Source: Xanthomonas vesicatoria ATCC 35937
Lineage (GTDB): Bacteria; Pseudomonadota; Gammaproteobacteria; Xanthomonadales; Xanthomonadaceae
Length of the DNA: 64,000 nt
Assembly (NCBI RefSeq): GCF_001908725.1
Contig: NZ_CP018725.1
Span: forward strand, 2,667,501-2,731,500
Reading direction: 5' to 3'
The notes under the pieces: model-generated
The model's database searches: none
Told to the model about the DNA's origin: nothing
What the model saw: only the letters and a program-made list of their open reading frames with translations
In this document: positions 37,601-46,591 of the stretch, piece by piece
How positions within the stretch are numbered: position 1 is the stretch's first letter
How the letters are laid out: every line of letters starts with the position of its first letter
Translations under genes and position numbers: made by a program

Positions 37601-38353
37601 ATGTCCGTTTTGCCGTTCCTGATCATCGAAACCGGTCACCCCGTGCCGGAGATGAAGCGATACGGCCGCTTTCCGCACTGGATCCGCGTGGCGGCCGGGC
37701 TCGCCGAGCACGAGACGGTAGTAATCGATGTCGCCAATGGCGACGACCTGCCGGACCGGGGCAGCTTTGCCGGCATCATCATCAGTGGCTCGGCCGCCTT
37801 CGTCACCGACCGTGCCGACTGGAGCGAGCGCAGTGCGCAGTGGCTGCGCGACGCCGCCCATGACGGCAAGCCGTTGCTGGGCATCTGCTACGGCCACCAG
37901 CTGCTGGCCCACGCCCTTGGCGGCGAAGTCGACTACAACCCGGCCGGCCGCGAGTCCGGCACCATCGCGCTGGAGCTGCACCCGCCGGCCGAACAGGACC
38001 CGCTGTTTGCAGGCCTTCCAGCGCAGTTCCCGGCCCATGCCACCCACCTGCAGACGGTGGTGCGCGCGCCGGACGGCGCCATCGTGCTGGCGCATTCGCG
38101 TCAGGACCGTTGCCACGCCTTTCGCTGGGGCCGGGCCACCTGGGGCGTGCAGTTCCACCCGGAGTTCGCCACCCACCACATGCGCGGCTACGTCCGCGCG
38201 CGTGCCGAGTGCATTGCCCGCCACGGCCACTGCGCCCGCACGGTCGCCCGCGAGGTCACCGCCGCCCCGGTCGCCCGCAAGCTGCTGCGCCGGTTCGTGC
38301 ATCACGCACGCGGCCTGCAAACAGTGAACGCTCATCCCGCCGCGCACACGTAA
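37601..38353 (+). CDS. Class I glutamine amidotransferase (GMP-synthase-like domain)
   Basis: 250 aa. Triad residues of the class I GATase fold are visible: nucleophile Cys in PLLGICYGHQLLAHALGG and the His-Glu pair in WGVQFHPEF; the oxyanion strand is GIIISGSAAFV. It hydrolyses glutamine, or a gamma-glutamyl compound, to release ammonia. As a free-standing protein it belongs to the YfeJ/GuaA-like stand-alone group whose acceptor is usually unknown. Start ATG 37601, since SVLPFLIIETGHPV begins the fold; upstream codons are basic and look like read-through. Followed about 60 bp later by a membrane-protein gene on the same strand. Confidence 0.88.
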   Translation: MSVLPFLIIETGHPVPEMKRYGRFPHWIRVAAGLAEHETVVIDVANGDDLPDRGSFAGIIISGSAAFVTDRADWSERSAQWLRDAAHDGKPLLGICYGHQLLAHALGGEVDYNPAGRESGTIALELHPPAEQDPLFAGLPAQFPAHATHLQTVVRAPDGAIVLAHSRQDRCHAFRWGRATWGVQFHPEFATHHMRGYVRARAECIARHGHCARTVAREVTAAPVARKLLRRFVHHARGLQTVNAHPAAHT

Positions 38354-38412
38354 AAGCAGCGATAATCGCCATACGCCGGATGGTCCGGCGCGCGTATCGA
38401 TCCGGAATGGGA

Positions 38413-39312
38413 ATGAGCGAAATTCGCAAGGTGCCGGCATCTGCCGGCGCAGAATGGCTGTTGACCGGTTTCTCGCTGCTGAAGCGGGCGCCGCTGGCGC
38501 TTGGCTCGCTGGGGGTGATCTGGAGCGTGGCCGCCTCGCTGGTGGTGTCGCTGTCGGTGCTGGTGCCGCTGCTGGGCCCGGCACTGCAGTTCCTGCTGGT
38601 GCTGGCCGGCCCGTTGTTCATGGGCGGCATGCTGTGGGCGATCCGCGAGGTCGACGAAGGCCGCATTGCCAAGCCATCGCACCTGCTGCACGGCCTGCAG
38701 GACGGCCGCGCGCCGCACCTGCTGGTCTCGCTGCTGCCGCAGCTGATCGCCGGCCTGCTGCTGGGTGTGCTGCTGCTGGTGATGATCGGCTCCAGCGGGC
38801 TGCAGCAGCTGTCCGAGGTGATGATCAAGATCAACCAGATCAGCCAGTCCGGCGCGCAGCCGGACCCGGTGCAGATCGAGCAGCTTGCCGCCAGCCTGCC
38901 GGCCGGGCGCATCCTGCTGTGGCTGTTGCTGACCATCGCCACCTTCGCGGCGATGACGCTGGCGCTGTTCGTGATGCCGCCGCAGGTGATGTTCGACCGC
39001 AGCACCGGCGGCCATGCGCTGCGCGAGAGCCTGCGCGCCAGCCTGCACAACCTGCCGGCGATGCTGGTGTTCTTCGTGCTGGCCTTCATCGCCATCTTCG
39101 CGATCTATTTCGCGGTGATGATCGTCGCGCTGATCGTCGGCCTGGTCGCGGGGCAAACCGTGGCGATGTGGCTGGCGCAGCTGCTATTGATGGCGGTGCT
39201 GATGCCGGTCTTCGCCGGCTCGGTCTATGCCGCGTGGAAGCAGATGTTCACCCACGAAGGCGCCGCCGCGCAGCCCGCCCCGCCCTCGCGCCCGGACGTG
39301 TTTGCGGCCTGA
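38413..39312 (+). CDS. BPSS1780-type integral membrane protein of unknown function
   Basis: 299 aa with about six hydrophobic segments (GSLGVIWSVAASLVVSLSVL, FLLVLAGPLFMGGMLWAIRE, LIAGLLLGVLLLVMIGSS, ILLWLLLTIATFAAMTLALF, MLVFFVLAFIAIFAIYFAVM, QLLLMAVLMPVFAGSVYAAW). The RxVxxxxGAEWLxxGFxLFxRxP N-terminus is typical of this family. Start ATG 38413 has GGA at a suitable distance; ATG 38407 is an alternative. The C-terminus is Ala/Pro-rich. Inner membrane. No function is known. Confidence 0.8.
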   Translation: MSEIRKVPASAGAEWLLTGFSLLKRAPLALGSLGVIWSVAASLVVSLSVLVPLLGPALQFLLVLAGPLFMGGMLWAIREVDEGRIAKPSHLLHGLQDGRAPHLLVSLLPQLIAGLLLGVLLLVMIGSSGLQQLSEVMIKINQISQSGAQPDPVQIEQLAASLPAGRILLWLLLTIATFAAMTLALFVMPPQVMFDRSTGGHALRESLRASLHNLPAMLVFFVLAFIAIFAIYFAVMIVALIVGLVAGQTVAMWLAQLLLMAVLMPVFAGSVYAAWKQMFTHEGAAAQPAPPSRPDVFAA

Positions 39313-39333
39313 TGGCCTGATACCGCAGCATCC

Positions 39334-39402
39334 GTAGGAGCGCGCTTGCGCGCGATGCAGCTCTACCGGTGAGGCCTCATCGCGCACAAGTGCGCTCCTA
39401 CC
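39334..39402. repeat. REP element, copy A
   Basis: Imperfect palindrome beginning GTAGGAGCGCGCTTGCGCGC and ending GCGCACAAGTGCGCTCCTAC, with an internal ATGCAGCTCTACCGGT. It is a near copy of the element at 40200-40266. A further half-element (GCGCCCGGGTGCGCTCCTAC) follows at 39469-39492. The two full copies bracket the nuclease-like gene at 39516-40109. Confidence 0.85.
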
Positions 39403-39515
39403 AGAAGCCATTCTGGCGAGCGCGGAGGATCTAGCTCGCCTCGGCGCCCGAGACTTGCGGCAAAGCCCATCGCGCCCGGGTGCGCTCCTACGAAGTTCGA
39501 TCCGGGTCTGCAGCG

Positions 39516-40109
39516 TCAGACTGTTTGGTCGAGCTCTACCCGAACGGTCGTGATGCAGTCGGGTGTGGCGCCAAATGGCAATGGACGCGCTGCAAACACG
39601 TTTTCGTAAACGATCACCTCCGCACCTGAGCGCGTTGCATGCAGGTGCCCCACGCCACTGAAAGACGTGTTGTCAGTCTCCCGCAAGCGCGCATTGCGCC
39701 CGTGGAAAAGACCGCTTGCCGCACGACCAGACGCATTGATTCGGACCGTCAGCTCGCCATACATGGCGCTGAGAAAGTCATGCTCTTCGGTACCGAACAA
39801 CTGCATCGGATCGACCGTGTTGTGAATCAACAAGATGGCCGGCATGCCCGCACTAGCGGCGGCGCGCAGCTGGGCACGCGCCTCGTTAATCTTGTGACGG
39901 ACGTTGCAGCCAATGGTTCGGGACCATCCACCGTCTGGACCGACTCCCCGTCTACTTTCGATCTGCTTGATCTCGACGGCCACCACCGTGCTGCCCAGCT
40001 GGACGTGATAGTCGGGTGTGCTTGCGGACGTCTCGGCAATCCGCTGACAGTCCAAACGATGGTGGGCGCAGAAGGTCTCGAACAGCTGCTCCGATGCGGT
40101 TTTCGGCAT
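39516..40109 (-). CDS. Hypothetical protein with PD-(D/E)xK-nuclease-like signature
   Basis: 197 aa. The segment TPDYHVQLGSTVVAVEIKQI (residues ~31-50) fits the PD-x(n)-(D/E)xK pattern of restriction-type nucleases: Asp in PDY, then Glu-Ile-Lys on the next strand. A predicted helix precedes it (MPKTASEQLFETFCAHH). The rest is mixed alpha/beta without a known domain. No methylase, toxin or antitoxin gene is adjacent. The gene sits alone on the minus strand between REP copies A and B, which suggests insertion or rearrangement. Nuclease activity is inference from one motif; family unknown. Confidence 0.65.
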   Translation of the reverse strand: MPKTASEQLFETFCAHHRLDCQRIAETSASTPDYHVQLGSTVVAVEIKQIESRRGVGPDGGWSRTIGCNVRHKINEARAQLRAAASAGMPAILLIHNTVDPMQLFGTEEHDFLSAMYGELTVRINASGRAASGLFHGRNARLRETDNTSFSGVGHLHATRSGAEVIVYENVFAARPLPFGATPDCITTVRVELDQTV

Positions 40110-40199
40110 TTTCGATCCAACCTGGTGGTTGGATGCAGCCTACGCGTCTGTCAGCACCTTCGTGTCCGGGAGTGTGTTTGTACCCGTGCCACGGCGACC

Positions 40200-40266
40200 G
40201 TAGGAGCGCGCTTGCGCGCGATGCAGCTCTACCGGTAGGCTTCATCGCGCACGAGTGCGCTCCTAC
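40200..40266. repeat. REP element, copy B
   Basis: Same orientation and nearly the same sequence as copy A (39334-39402), differing by a small deletion and a few substitutions; it ends AGTGCGCTCCTAC. It lies just downstream of tatC and upstream of the nuclease-like gene. Confidence 0.85.
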
Positions 40267-40289
40267 TAGCAGCCGTACTGCGGCGCGCT

Positions 40290-41027
40290 CTAACTCGCCT
40301 TCGGCCCCACCGCACGCGAGGCAATGATGCCCAGCTCATACAACAGGCACATCGGGATGGCCAGCATCAGCTGCGAGACCACGTCTGGCGGGGTGAGCAC
40401 GGCGGCCAGCACGAAGATGCCGACGATGGCGTAACCGCGGCCCTCGCTGAGCTGCTTGGGGCTGACCCAGCCCAGCAGCACCAGGATGACCAAGGCCACC
40501 GGCAGCTCGAAACTCGCGCCGAAGGCGAAGAAGATCGCCAGCACGAAATCCAGATAGGAATTGGCGTCCGGGGTGATGGCGATCACGTCCGGCTTGAACG
40601 TGGTCAGGAAGTGGAACACCGCCGGCAACACCAGGAAATACGCAAACGCGCAGCCGATGTAGAACAGCGCCACCGCCGAGGCCAGCAACGGAAATGCCAG
40701 CTTCTTCTCGCGCTGGTACAGGCCGGGTGCGACGAATGCCCAGGCCTGGTACAGCAGCCACGGCACGCTGAAGAACACCGCCACGAAGAAGGTCAGCTTG
40801 AGCGGGGCGAAGAACGCGCCGGCCGGGTTCATCGCGATCATGGTCTGCCCCAGCGGCAGCTGCGAGACCAGCGGTGCGGCCAGCCAGGAATAGATCGCGC
40901 GCGAAAACGGCAGCAATGCCAGCAACACCACGCCCAGGCCAATCAGCGCACGCACCAGACGGGCGCGCAATTCGACCAGGTGCTCGATCAGACTGCTCTC
41001 GGCCTGTGCGTCGTCGAACAGGCTCAA
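40290..41027 (-). CDS. tatC: Sec-independent protein translocase TatC
   Basis: 245 aa, six membrane segments. The N-terminal LIEHLVELRARLVRALIG and first-loop sequence PLGQTMIAMNPAGAFFAPLK are diagnostic, as is FAPGLYQREKK-like WAFVAPGLYQREKKLAFPL. TatC binds twin-arginine signal peptides and forms the translocon with TatA and TatB in the inner membrane. Its start overlaps the tatB stop by 4 bp. Last gene of tatABC. Confidence 0.97.
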   Translation of the reverse strand: MSLFDDAQAESSLIEHLVELRARLVRALIGLGVVLLALLPFSRAIYSWLAAPLVSQLPLGQTMIAMNPAGAFFAPLKLTFFVAVFFSVPWLLYQAWAFVAPGLYQREKKLAFPLLASAVALFYIGCAFAYFLVLPAVFHFLTTFKPDVIAITPDANSYLDFVLAIFFAFGASFELPVALVILVLLGWVSPKQLSEGRGYAIVGIFVLAAVLTPPDVVSQLMLAIPMCLLYELGIIASRAVGPKAS

Positions 41028-41611
41028 GGCGCTTTCTCCTGGGTGCTGCCGTTGCTTGCGGTCGTTGGCGCGGTAGTGCCCTGCGCGCTCACCGGTGCGG
41101 AAGCCAGGCTGCCGTGCGGTGCCGGCACCAGCGTCTGCCGGGGCGCTGGCGCAACCGGCTGCGCCTGGGCGATCACCGGGGAAGGGCCCGGCACGTGGGC
41201 ATGCGGCTGCAAGCTGCCCTGCTCCAGCACCACCGGCGCGTCGGCGGGTAGCTCCAGCGGTGCCGCCACCGGGGTGGCGCTTGTACGGATGTCGATATCG
41301 CGGCCGAGTTCGTCGTGCAGGTCGCGCGCCTGGTCATGAAAACCGCGCGCGCCTTCTTCGACTTGCTGCTGAGTACTGCGCAGCTGCCCTTCGGCCTCAC
41401 GCAGCGAGGCCTGCACGTCCTGCAGGCTGCGCTTGAGTTCTTCGGCTTCCAGCTCGCGTTCGAGCTCCTGCTTGACCGAATCCCACTGCATGCGCGCACG
41501 GCGCACCCACAGTCCGGCAAAACGGGCCGCCTTGGGCAAACGCTCGGGACCGAGCACCACCAGGGCGACGATCGCAATCAGCGTCAGTTCGCCAACACCT
41601 ATGTCAAACAC
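41024..41611 (-). CDS. tatB: Sec-independent protein translocase TatB
   Basis: 195 aa. One N-terminal membrane helix (ELTLIAIVALVVLGPERLP) with the hinge Gly-Pro-Glu-Arg-Leu-Pro, an amphipathic helix, a charged helical region (RELEAEELKRSLQDVQASLREAEGQ), and an Ala/Pro/Gln-rich unstructured tail. It receives substrates with TatC. It lies 15 bp after tatA. Confidence 0.95.
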   Translation of the reverse strand: MFDIGVGELTLIAIVALVVLGPERLPKAARFAGLWVRRARMQWDSVKQELERELEAEELKRSLQDVQASLREAEGQLRSTQQQVEEGARGFHDQARDLHDELGRDIDIRTSATPVAAPLELPADAPVVLEQGSLQPHAHVPGPSPVIAQAQPVAPAPRQTLVPAPHGSLASAPVSAQGTTAPTTASNGSTQEKAP

Positions 41612-41626
41612 CGACGCTGCTCCGGA

Positions 41627-41854
41627 TCAGCGCGCGTCGCGGTCGCGTTCGGCCTGCGCCTCACGCGCCTGCTCGGCAGTGCGGGAGTCGTCGCCGAGCT
41701 TGCCGGCCGGCTTGTCGTCGTCGTGCATGCCTTTCTTGAATTCCTTGACCGCGCTGCCGAGATCCTTGGCACCGCTGGTGAGCCGCTTGGTACCGAACAC
41801 CAGCAACACGATCACCAGCACGATCAGCCAGTGCCAAATGCTGAAACCGCCCAT
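41627..41854 (-). CDS. tatA: Sec-independent protein translocase TatA
   Basis: 75 aa. N-terminal helix [20 protein letters not shown], the Phe-Gly hinge, and the amphipathic helix [20 protein letters not shown] are typical of TatA, which multimerises into the protein-conducting assembly. The tail is charged. First gene of tatABC; it starts 72 bp after the stop of the SYLF-domain gene, which may share its transcript. Confidence 0.96.
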
Positions 41855-41926
41855 GATCTGCTCGCTTGCTGAAAAGAAGGAAGGCTCAGGATACCCCAGC
41901 GCACCGCGCAGGGGGATGACAGCCGG

Positions 41927-42832
41927 TCAGCGGTTGCCGTCTAGTGATTCGGTGCGGATTTCGCCATCGGATACCGGCTGGAATCCCTGCTGTGGAGGCG
42001 GCGTGGTGCTGGGCTGCATCGGCACCGTGCTGGCCTCGTTGGCCGGCGGCGGCGGGGCCGTTTGCGCTGCCGGAGCCGCACTTGGCGCGCGCGCCACTGG
42101 CGGTGGCGCGGTCTCGTCGCTGTCGCCATCGCTGGTGCGATTGGTGCGCGCGGTGTAGGTGACTTCTTCCAGCCGGTCGCGGAAGGCGATGACGTCGGTG
42201 GACGGGCGCTCGTTGGTCCGGCCTTCGAAGATCATGCGCGGGGTGGCGCCGCCGCCGTAGGCGTTGAGGTCGGCGGCATCGTCGATCTGCAGCACCGCGC
42301 CATCCAGCGCCACGCCGGCGAACAGGCCGCGCGCGCGCGACCACGACCAGATTTCGGCCTTGAGCTGGCCATCGGTGGCGGCGGCGGCGTTGCGGCCTAC
42401 CGGGCCTGCGGCCACGCCGGCGTCGGCGCCAAGGGTGAACTTGCCGTTGACGATGTTGTCCAGGCTGCGGTCGTTGCGGAACACCAGCACCACGTCGGAG
42501 GACTGCACACCGGCCTGGAAGCCGATGCTGCCGCCGGTGAGCTTGACGAACACCGGCTGCGACCAGCTGCCGTCGGCGTTCTTCATCGACATCAACCCGT
42601 GGCCGCGGCGGCCACCGATCACCAGGCCGGCCTTGAGCGTGTCGGGGATGACCACGATGGCGCGTGCCTCGTCGAGCAGCTTGTCCGGAATGGACTGCTC
42701 GGGAATCTTCATGATCTCGTTGAGCACCCGCACCGCATTACGTGCGCGCTGGTCTTCTTCCGGGCCGGCGACGGCATGGCCGGCGGCGAAGGTCAGCGAC
42801 AACAACAGGGCCAGACGCGACAAACGAGGCAT
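41927..42832 (-). CDS. YSC84/SYLF-domain secreted lipid-binding protein
   Basis: 301 aa. Signal peptide MPRLSRLALLLSLTFAAGHAVA. The SYLF/Ysc84 domain spans ~25-215, with ARAIVVIPDTLKAGLVIGGR, GHGLMSMK, WSQPVFVKLTGGSIGFQAG, DVVLVFRND and AEIWSWSRARGLFAGVALDG, a segment that binds phosphoinositides in eukaryotic members. The C-terminal ~85 residues are Pro/Ala/Thr-rich and probably disordered. Start ATG 42830-42832 has GGAG upstream. Periplasmic or outer-membrane associated. Same strand as tatABC. Confidence 0.9.
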   Translation of the reverse strand: MPRLSRLALLLSLTFAAGHAVAGPEEDQRARNAVRVLNEIMKIPEQSIPDKLLDEARAIVVIPDTLKAGLVIGGRRGHGLMSMKNADGSWSQPVFVKLTGGSIGFQAGVQSSDVVLVFRNDRSLDNIVNGKFTLGADAGVAAGPVGRNAAAATDGQLKAEIWSWSRARGLFAGVALDGAVLQIDDAADLNAYGGGATPRMIFEGRTNERPSTDVIAFRDRLEEVTYTARTNRTSDGDSDETAPPPVARAPSAAPAAQTAPPPPANEASTVPMQPSTTPPPQQGFQPVSDGEIRTESLDGNR

Positions 42833-42993
42833 GACAAGCTCCAAAGGACGATCCGTCAAAGATAGCAATGCCGCGACGTTAGTGCTGGCGCAATGAATCG
42901 GTGGTGAGCGCATCCGGCGGCAAGACGGCGCAGATCGGGACGATTGATGCGCTGTCCTCGGCAGTCCTGCCCGGCTCTGCCAGAATGGCCGGC

Positions 42994-43950
42994 ATGAACA
43001 CCACTCCTGATACCGCCCTGCTGGTCGTCAACCTCGGCACCCCCGAATCGCCGACCGCCCCGGCCGTGCGCCGCTACCTGGCCGAGTTCCTCAGCGACCG
43101 TCGCGTGGTCGCGATCCCGCCGCTGTTCTGGAAGCCGCTGCTGTACGGGGTGATCCTGCCGATCCGTGGCCCCAAGTCGGCGGAAAAATACGCCAAGGTG
43201 TGGCTGCCTGACGGCTCGCCGTTAGCGGTCTACACGCGCCGCCTGGCCGAGGGCCTGAAAGAGGCGATGCCGGACTGGCAGGTGGAATGGGCCATGCGTT
43301 ACGGCGAGCCGGCCTTGCGCAAGACGCTCGATGGCCTGCGCGCACGCGGCATCAAGCGCATCGTGGTGCTGCCGCTGTATCCGCAATATTCGACCACCAC
43401 CACCGCCTCGATCCAGGACGTGGTGGATGCATGGCGGCCCAGCGCGCCGGAGATCGAGGTCACCGTGATCCAGGACTATTGCGAGGACGCCGGCTGGGTG
43501 GCGGCGATCGCCGATTCCATCCGTGCGCACTGGCAGGTGCACGGGCGCAGCGAGAAGCTGATGTTCTCCTTCCATGGCCTGCCGCAACGCGTGGCCAATG
43601 CCGGCGACCCGTATCCGCAGCAATGCGAGCGCAGCGCGCAGGCCATCGTCACCGCGCTCGGCCTGGGCGCGGACGAGTGGCAGATGGGCTACCAGTCGCG
43701 CTTCGGTGCCGAACGTTGGCTGCAGCCGTATGCCGAACCGACGCTGTGGGCGCTGGCCGAAGGCGGCGTGCGCAGCTTCGATCTGGTGTGCCCGGGCTTT
43801 GCCACCGATTGTCTCGAGACGCTGGAAGAAGTGGCGCTGGGCTTTGCCGAAACGCTGGCAGAGCGTAACGCCACACTGAGCTATATCCCGTGTCTCAACG
43901 CCAGTCCGGCGCATGCGCAGGCACTGGCCGCAGTGGCGCGGCGCGCGTGA
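42994..43950 (+). CDS. hemH: Ferrochelatase
   Basis: 318 aa. Inserts Fe2+ into protoporphyrin IX, the last step of haem synthesis. N-terminal [21 protein letters not shown], then [19 protein letters not shown], the catalytic His in [38 protein letters not shown] and [18 protein letters not shown] are all family hallmarks. ATG 42994 matches the usual N-terminus; ATG 42985 three codons upstream is also in frame. The stop overlaps the GTG start of the next gene (GTGA). Confidence 0.97.
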   Translation: MNTTPDTALLVVNLGTPESPTAPAVRRYLAEFLSDRRVVAIPPLFWKPLLYGVILPIRGPKSAEKYAKVWLPDGSPLAVYTRRLAEGLKEAMPDWQVEWAMRYGEPALRKTLDGLRARGIKRIVVLPLYPQYSTTTTASIQDVVDAWRPSAPEIEVTVIQDYCEDAGWVAAIADSIRAHWQVHGRSEKLMFSFHGLPQRVANAGDPYPQQCERSAQAIVTALGLGADEWQMGYQSRFGAERWLQPYAEPTLWALAEGGVRSFDLVCPGFATDCLETLEEVALGFAETLAERNATLSYIPCLNASPAHAQALAAVARRA

Positions 43951-44813
43951 GGTTGGAGCCGTTTGCGTGCGAGCTGGCCATTGGACGCGTCACCGGTCTG
44001 CGCAACACCGAACGCGGGCCACGCCGGGTGCTGGCATTGCACGGCTGGCTTGATAACGCGGCCAGCTTCGTCCCGCTCAGTGCACACCTGCGCGCGCCCG
44101 ATCTGGATCTGGTGTTGCTCGACCTGCCCGGTCACGGCCACAGTGCCTGGCTGCCGACAGGCGCCGAATACACGCTGAGCAGCGCAATTCATAACCTGCT
44201 ACAGGTGGCCGACGCATTGGGTTGGGACCGCTTTACCTTGTTGGGCCACTCGCTGGGTGGCGGCGTCGCCAGCTTGATGGCTGCCGCCGCGCCGGAGCGC
44301 GTCGAGGCCTTGGTGGCGATCGAAGCACTGGGTGCATTGGCCGAACCGGTGGAAAGCACCGCAGAGCGGCTGCGCGACTCCGTGCGCTCGACCCGGACCC
44401 TGCCGCAACGGCCGCTGCGTGTCTTCAGCTCGATGGAAGCGCCAGTGCGCGCACGCATGATGGCCAATCAACTCACCGAGCCGGCAGCGCGCCTGCTGGT
44501 GGAGCGCGGCCTGCGCGTGGTCGAAGGCGGCTACAGCTGGTGCACCGACCCGCGCCTGACCTTGCCCACCGCCATCCGCATGACCGAAGCGCAAATCGAT
44601 GCGCTGCTGGCCTCCATCGTGTGCCCTACCCAAGCCATCTTCGCAACGCCGGGCCAACCGTATTTTTCCGACGCCCTGCGCGATCATCGTGTGGCCATGG
44701 TGCCGGACGCGCGCCTGCACCTGCTGCCGGGCGCCCACCATGTGCATATGGAGGCACCGCAGGCGGTGGCGGCGGTGATCAATGGGTTTTTGGCGACGCT
44801 GCCGCAGCCGTGA
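43947..44813 (+). CDS. Alpha/beta-hydrolase
   Basis: 288 aa. Oxyanion-hole region [13 protein letters not shown], strand [14 protein letters not shown], nucleophile elbow [13 protein letters not shown] (Ser) and the late catalytic His in [14 protein letters not shown] define an alpha/beta-hydrolase of the esterase/epoxide-hydrolase type. No signal peptide. GTG 43947 overlaps the hemH stop by 4 bp, so it is coupled to hemH. The substrate cannot be told. Confidence 0.88.
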   Translation: MRLEPFACELAIGRVTGLRNTERGPRRVLALHGWLDNAASFVPLSAHLRAPDLDLVLLDLPGHGHSAWLPTGAEYTLSSAIHNLLQVADALGWDRFTLLGHSLGGGVASLMAAAAPERVEALVAIEALGALAEPVESTAERLRDSVRSTRTLPQRPLRVFSSMEAPVRARMMANQLTEPAARLLVERGLRVVEGGYSWCTDPRLTLPTAIRMTEAQIDALLASIVCPTQAIFATPGQPYFSDALRDHRVAMVPDARLHLLPGAHHVHMEAPQAVAAVINGFLATLPQP

Positions 44814-45136
44814 TGCAAGCAGGTGCGATCGGCAGGCAAGTCGGCGCAATGGCGGATCCCTTGCGTGTGGTCACTGCGATTGAATCCTTCGAGCGGTGGA
44901 GTGCGCCGTGGACGTTTTTCGACACGGTGCACGCGACGCCACAGCTGACTGCGGAGGATCGCCTGCTGTTGCAGCAGGTGTGGTCGGTGGCGTGTGACGC
45001 CGAGCGCTGGACGTCGAGCCCTGCGCTGGATGCAGGGGCAGCGGCAACGGAGAGTGCCCTGACAACGCGCTTTGCCTGGCTGCCGCCGCAGGCCTGCCGG
45101 CAACTTGCCAGAGCTGCTTCATACGCGTGGCGCTAA
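44813..45136 (+). CDS. Small hypothetical protein coupled to hydrolase
   Basis: 107 aa (95 if it begins at ATG 44849). ATG 44813 overlaps the preceding TGA by one base. The sequence ESFERWSAPWTFFDTVHATP, with several Trp and Phe and a helical RLLLQQVWSVACDAERW, looks like a real soluble domain rather than noise, but I do not recognise a family. Third gene of the hemH operon. Confidence 0.55.
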   Translation: MQAGAIGRQVGAMADPLRVVTAIESFERWSAPWTFFDTVHATPQLTAEDRLLLQQVWSVACDAERWTSSPALDAGAAATESALTTRFAWLPPQACRQLARAASYAWR

Positions 45137-45260
45137 CCAAGATGTGACATCAGGGCTGATCGGCATGCGGCGCCGTGTTGTTGAGCCATTGCCGGATGCA
45201 ACACGCCTACCGATGATTACAGGGCCACGGGAGCCGTGGTTACTGGCAACGAGGCCTGCG

Positions 45261-46046
45261 TCACTCGGCCTGCAACAACCGCCGCAGTTGCGCCTTGAGT
45301 TGACGACCGTGTTCGTGGAAGTAGCTGCGCTCGTCGCGCCAGGCGGGGAAGCGCTGTTCCACTTCGACCCAGAAGGCGGGTGAGTGATTGGCCTGCAGCA
45401 GATGGCAGAGCTCGTGGACCAGCACGTATTCAAACGCGGAGGGGCGCCCGAGTACCAACGCCAGGTCCAGCGCCATCGAGCCATCCGGCGCAAGCGACCC
45501 CCACTGCGACGACATCACCTTGAGCCGCAGGCGCGCCGGTGGGCGCGGCAATCCGGGCAGATAGGTGGGCAACCAGCGGCCGACATCGGCGCGTGCCTGC
45601 GCTTCGTAGAACTCTTTCAGCGCGCGACGCAGGCCGGCGTCGCCCAGCCGGGACGGCACGTGGAAATGCGCGCCCGCCTCATCGACCTCGATGCGCGTGT
45701 AACGGCCCTCGTGCCAGTGCAGCGGCAGTAAGACGCCACGCAACGGCAGCAGCCCGGGCACGCCACGCTGCAATGCAGGAAACGCATCGACCTGCTGGTA
45801 CCGCGAGAGCTGCGTGCCTAGCCAATCCAGGTGCGCATGCAGGAACCGTTCGCCGGAGATCAGGCTCGCCCGCAGCGGCAAGGTCAGACGCGCACCGCGT
45901 TCGTCGACGCTGAGCTTGATGCGCCGCGCACGCGGGTCGCGCACGCGCAGGACGTCGATGTCGCGGCCTTCCAGTTGCACGCGCACACAGTCGCGTTCGA
46001 CAACCTGCGGGGCGGGCGCAACGAGGCGGCGGACGAGCTTGAACAT
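45261..46046 (-). CDS. YgjP-like (DUF45/WLM-type) metallopeptidase
   Basis: 261 aa. The zinc site is HELCHLLQANHSPAFW near residue 210, matching the YgjP/DUF45 pattern HELxHxxxxNHSxxFW. Upstream, RIKLSVDERGARLTLPL and MSSQWGSLAPDGSMALDLAL (the family W-GS signature) fit. It is a predicted cytoplasmic zinc metalloprotease or SprT-related protein of unknown target. The start is ATG 46044-46046 (MFKLVRR). The frame stays open to 46346, but that extension is encoded by the intergenic repeat and is not part of the gene. Confidence 0.88.
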   Translation of the reverse strand: MFKLVRRLVAPAPQVVERDCVRVQLEGRDIDVLRVRDPRARRIKLSVDERGARLTLPLRASLISGERFLHAHLDWLGTQLSRYQQVDAFPALQRGVPGLLPLRGVLLPLHWHEGRYTRIEVDEAGAHFHVPSRLGDAGLRRALKEFYEAQARADVGRWLPTYLPGLPRPPARLRLKVMSSQWGSLAPDGSMALDLALVLGRPSAFEYVLVHELCHLLQANHSPAFWVEVEQRFPAWRDERSYFHEHGRQLKAQLRRLLQAE

Positions 46047-46591
46047 GGGCACAGGATAGCGCTGCGATGTGTCAGGTGGTGAGATGGGCGATTGATGCAT
46101 TCGATGTTGTCGCGACTTCTTCGAGTGGTTGGCAAACGACGCTGCACACCGCCAGATGGGCGCAGCCGACGTCGCTAGAGTTGCGACCTGGCCGCAGGGT
46201 CCTTGCCCGCTCACCACGGCCAAGTCCTGTGCTTTGGGCGTCGCACTCCGAAGTCCTGGATAGCGCGAATGGAACAGCTGCAGAGCGGCGGATTGCGGCC
46301 TGGTTGCAGGGCCCTTGCCCGCCCACCATCGCAGGACACGCCGCAAGTCCGTCCCTGTAGGCTCTTACACGACATCCATGCCGCGTAAGGTCCCGCGACG
46401 GTGAGCGGGCAAGGACCAATCGAGTTGCTCGGTACGCATGTTTTTTAACAAAACAGCCAGCAAACGTTCTGGTGCGGTGCCTCACCGATTGCGGGACCGT
46501 GTGGCGGCATGGATGCCGCGCACTCGACTCGTCAGGCTTTTGACTCAAGCATCCGATCGCGACGACACAACGCCATCGCTCGACGTTGCGC
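46047..46591. other. 545-bp intergenic region with third repeat copy
   Basis: No credible gene. The 46305-46520 part is a diverged copy of the 2807/3143 repeat; 46195-46225 resembles the start of that repeat again. Promoter of the metallopeptidase gene should lie in 46047-46190. Confidence 0.6.
46305..46520. repeat. Diverged third copy of the 324-bp repeat (about 216 bp left)
   Basis: Shares TGCAGGGCCCTTGCCCGCC, CATCGCAGGACACGCCGCAA, TAGGCTCTTAC, CATGCCGCGTAAGGTCCCGC, GAGCGGGCAAGGACCA and GGCGGCATGGATGCCGC with the units at 2807 and 3143, in the same order and orientation. The left arm of the inner hairpin has decayed and about 100 bp are missing or diverged. This shows the repeat is dispersed, not only local. 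Confidence 0.8.
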
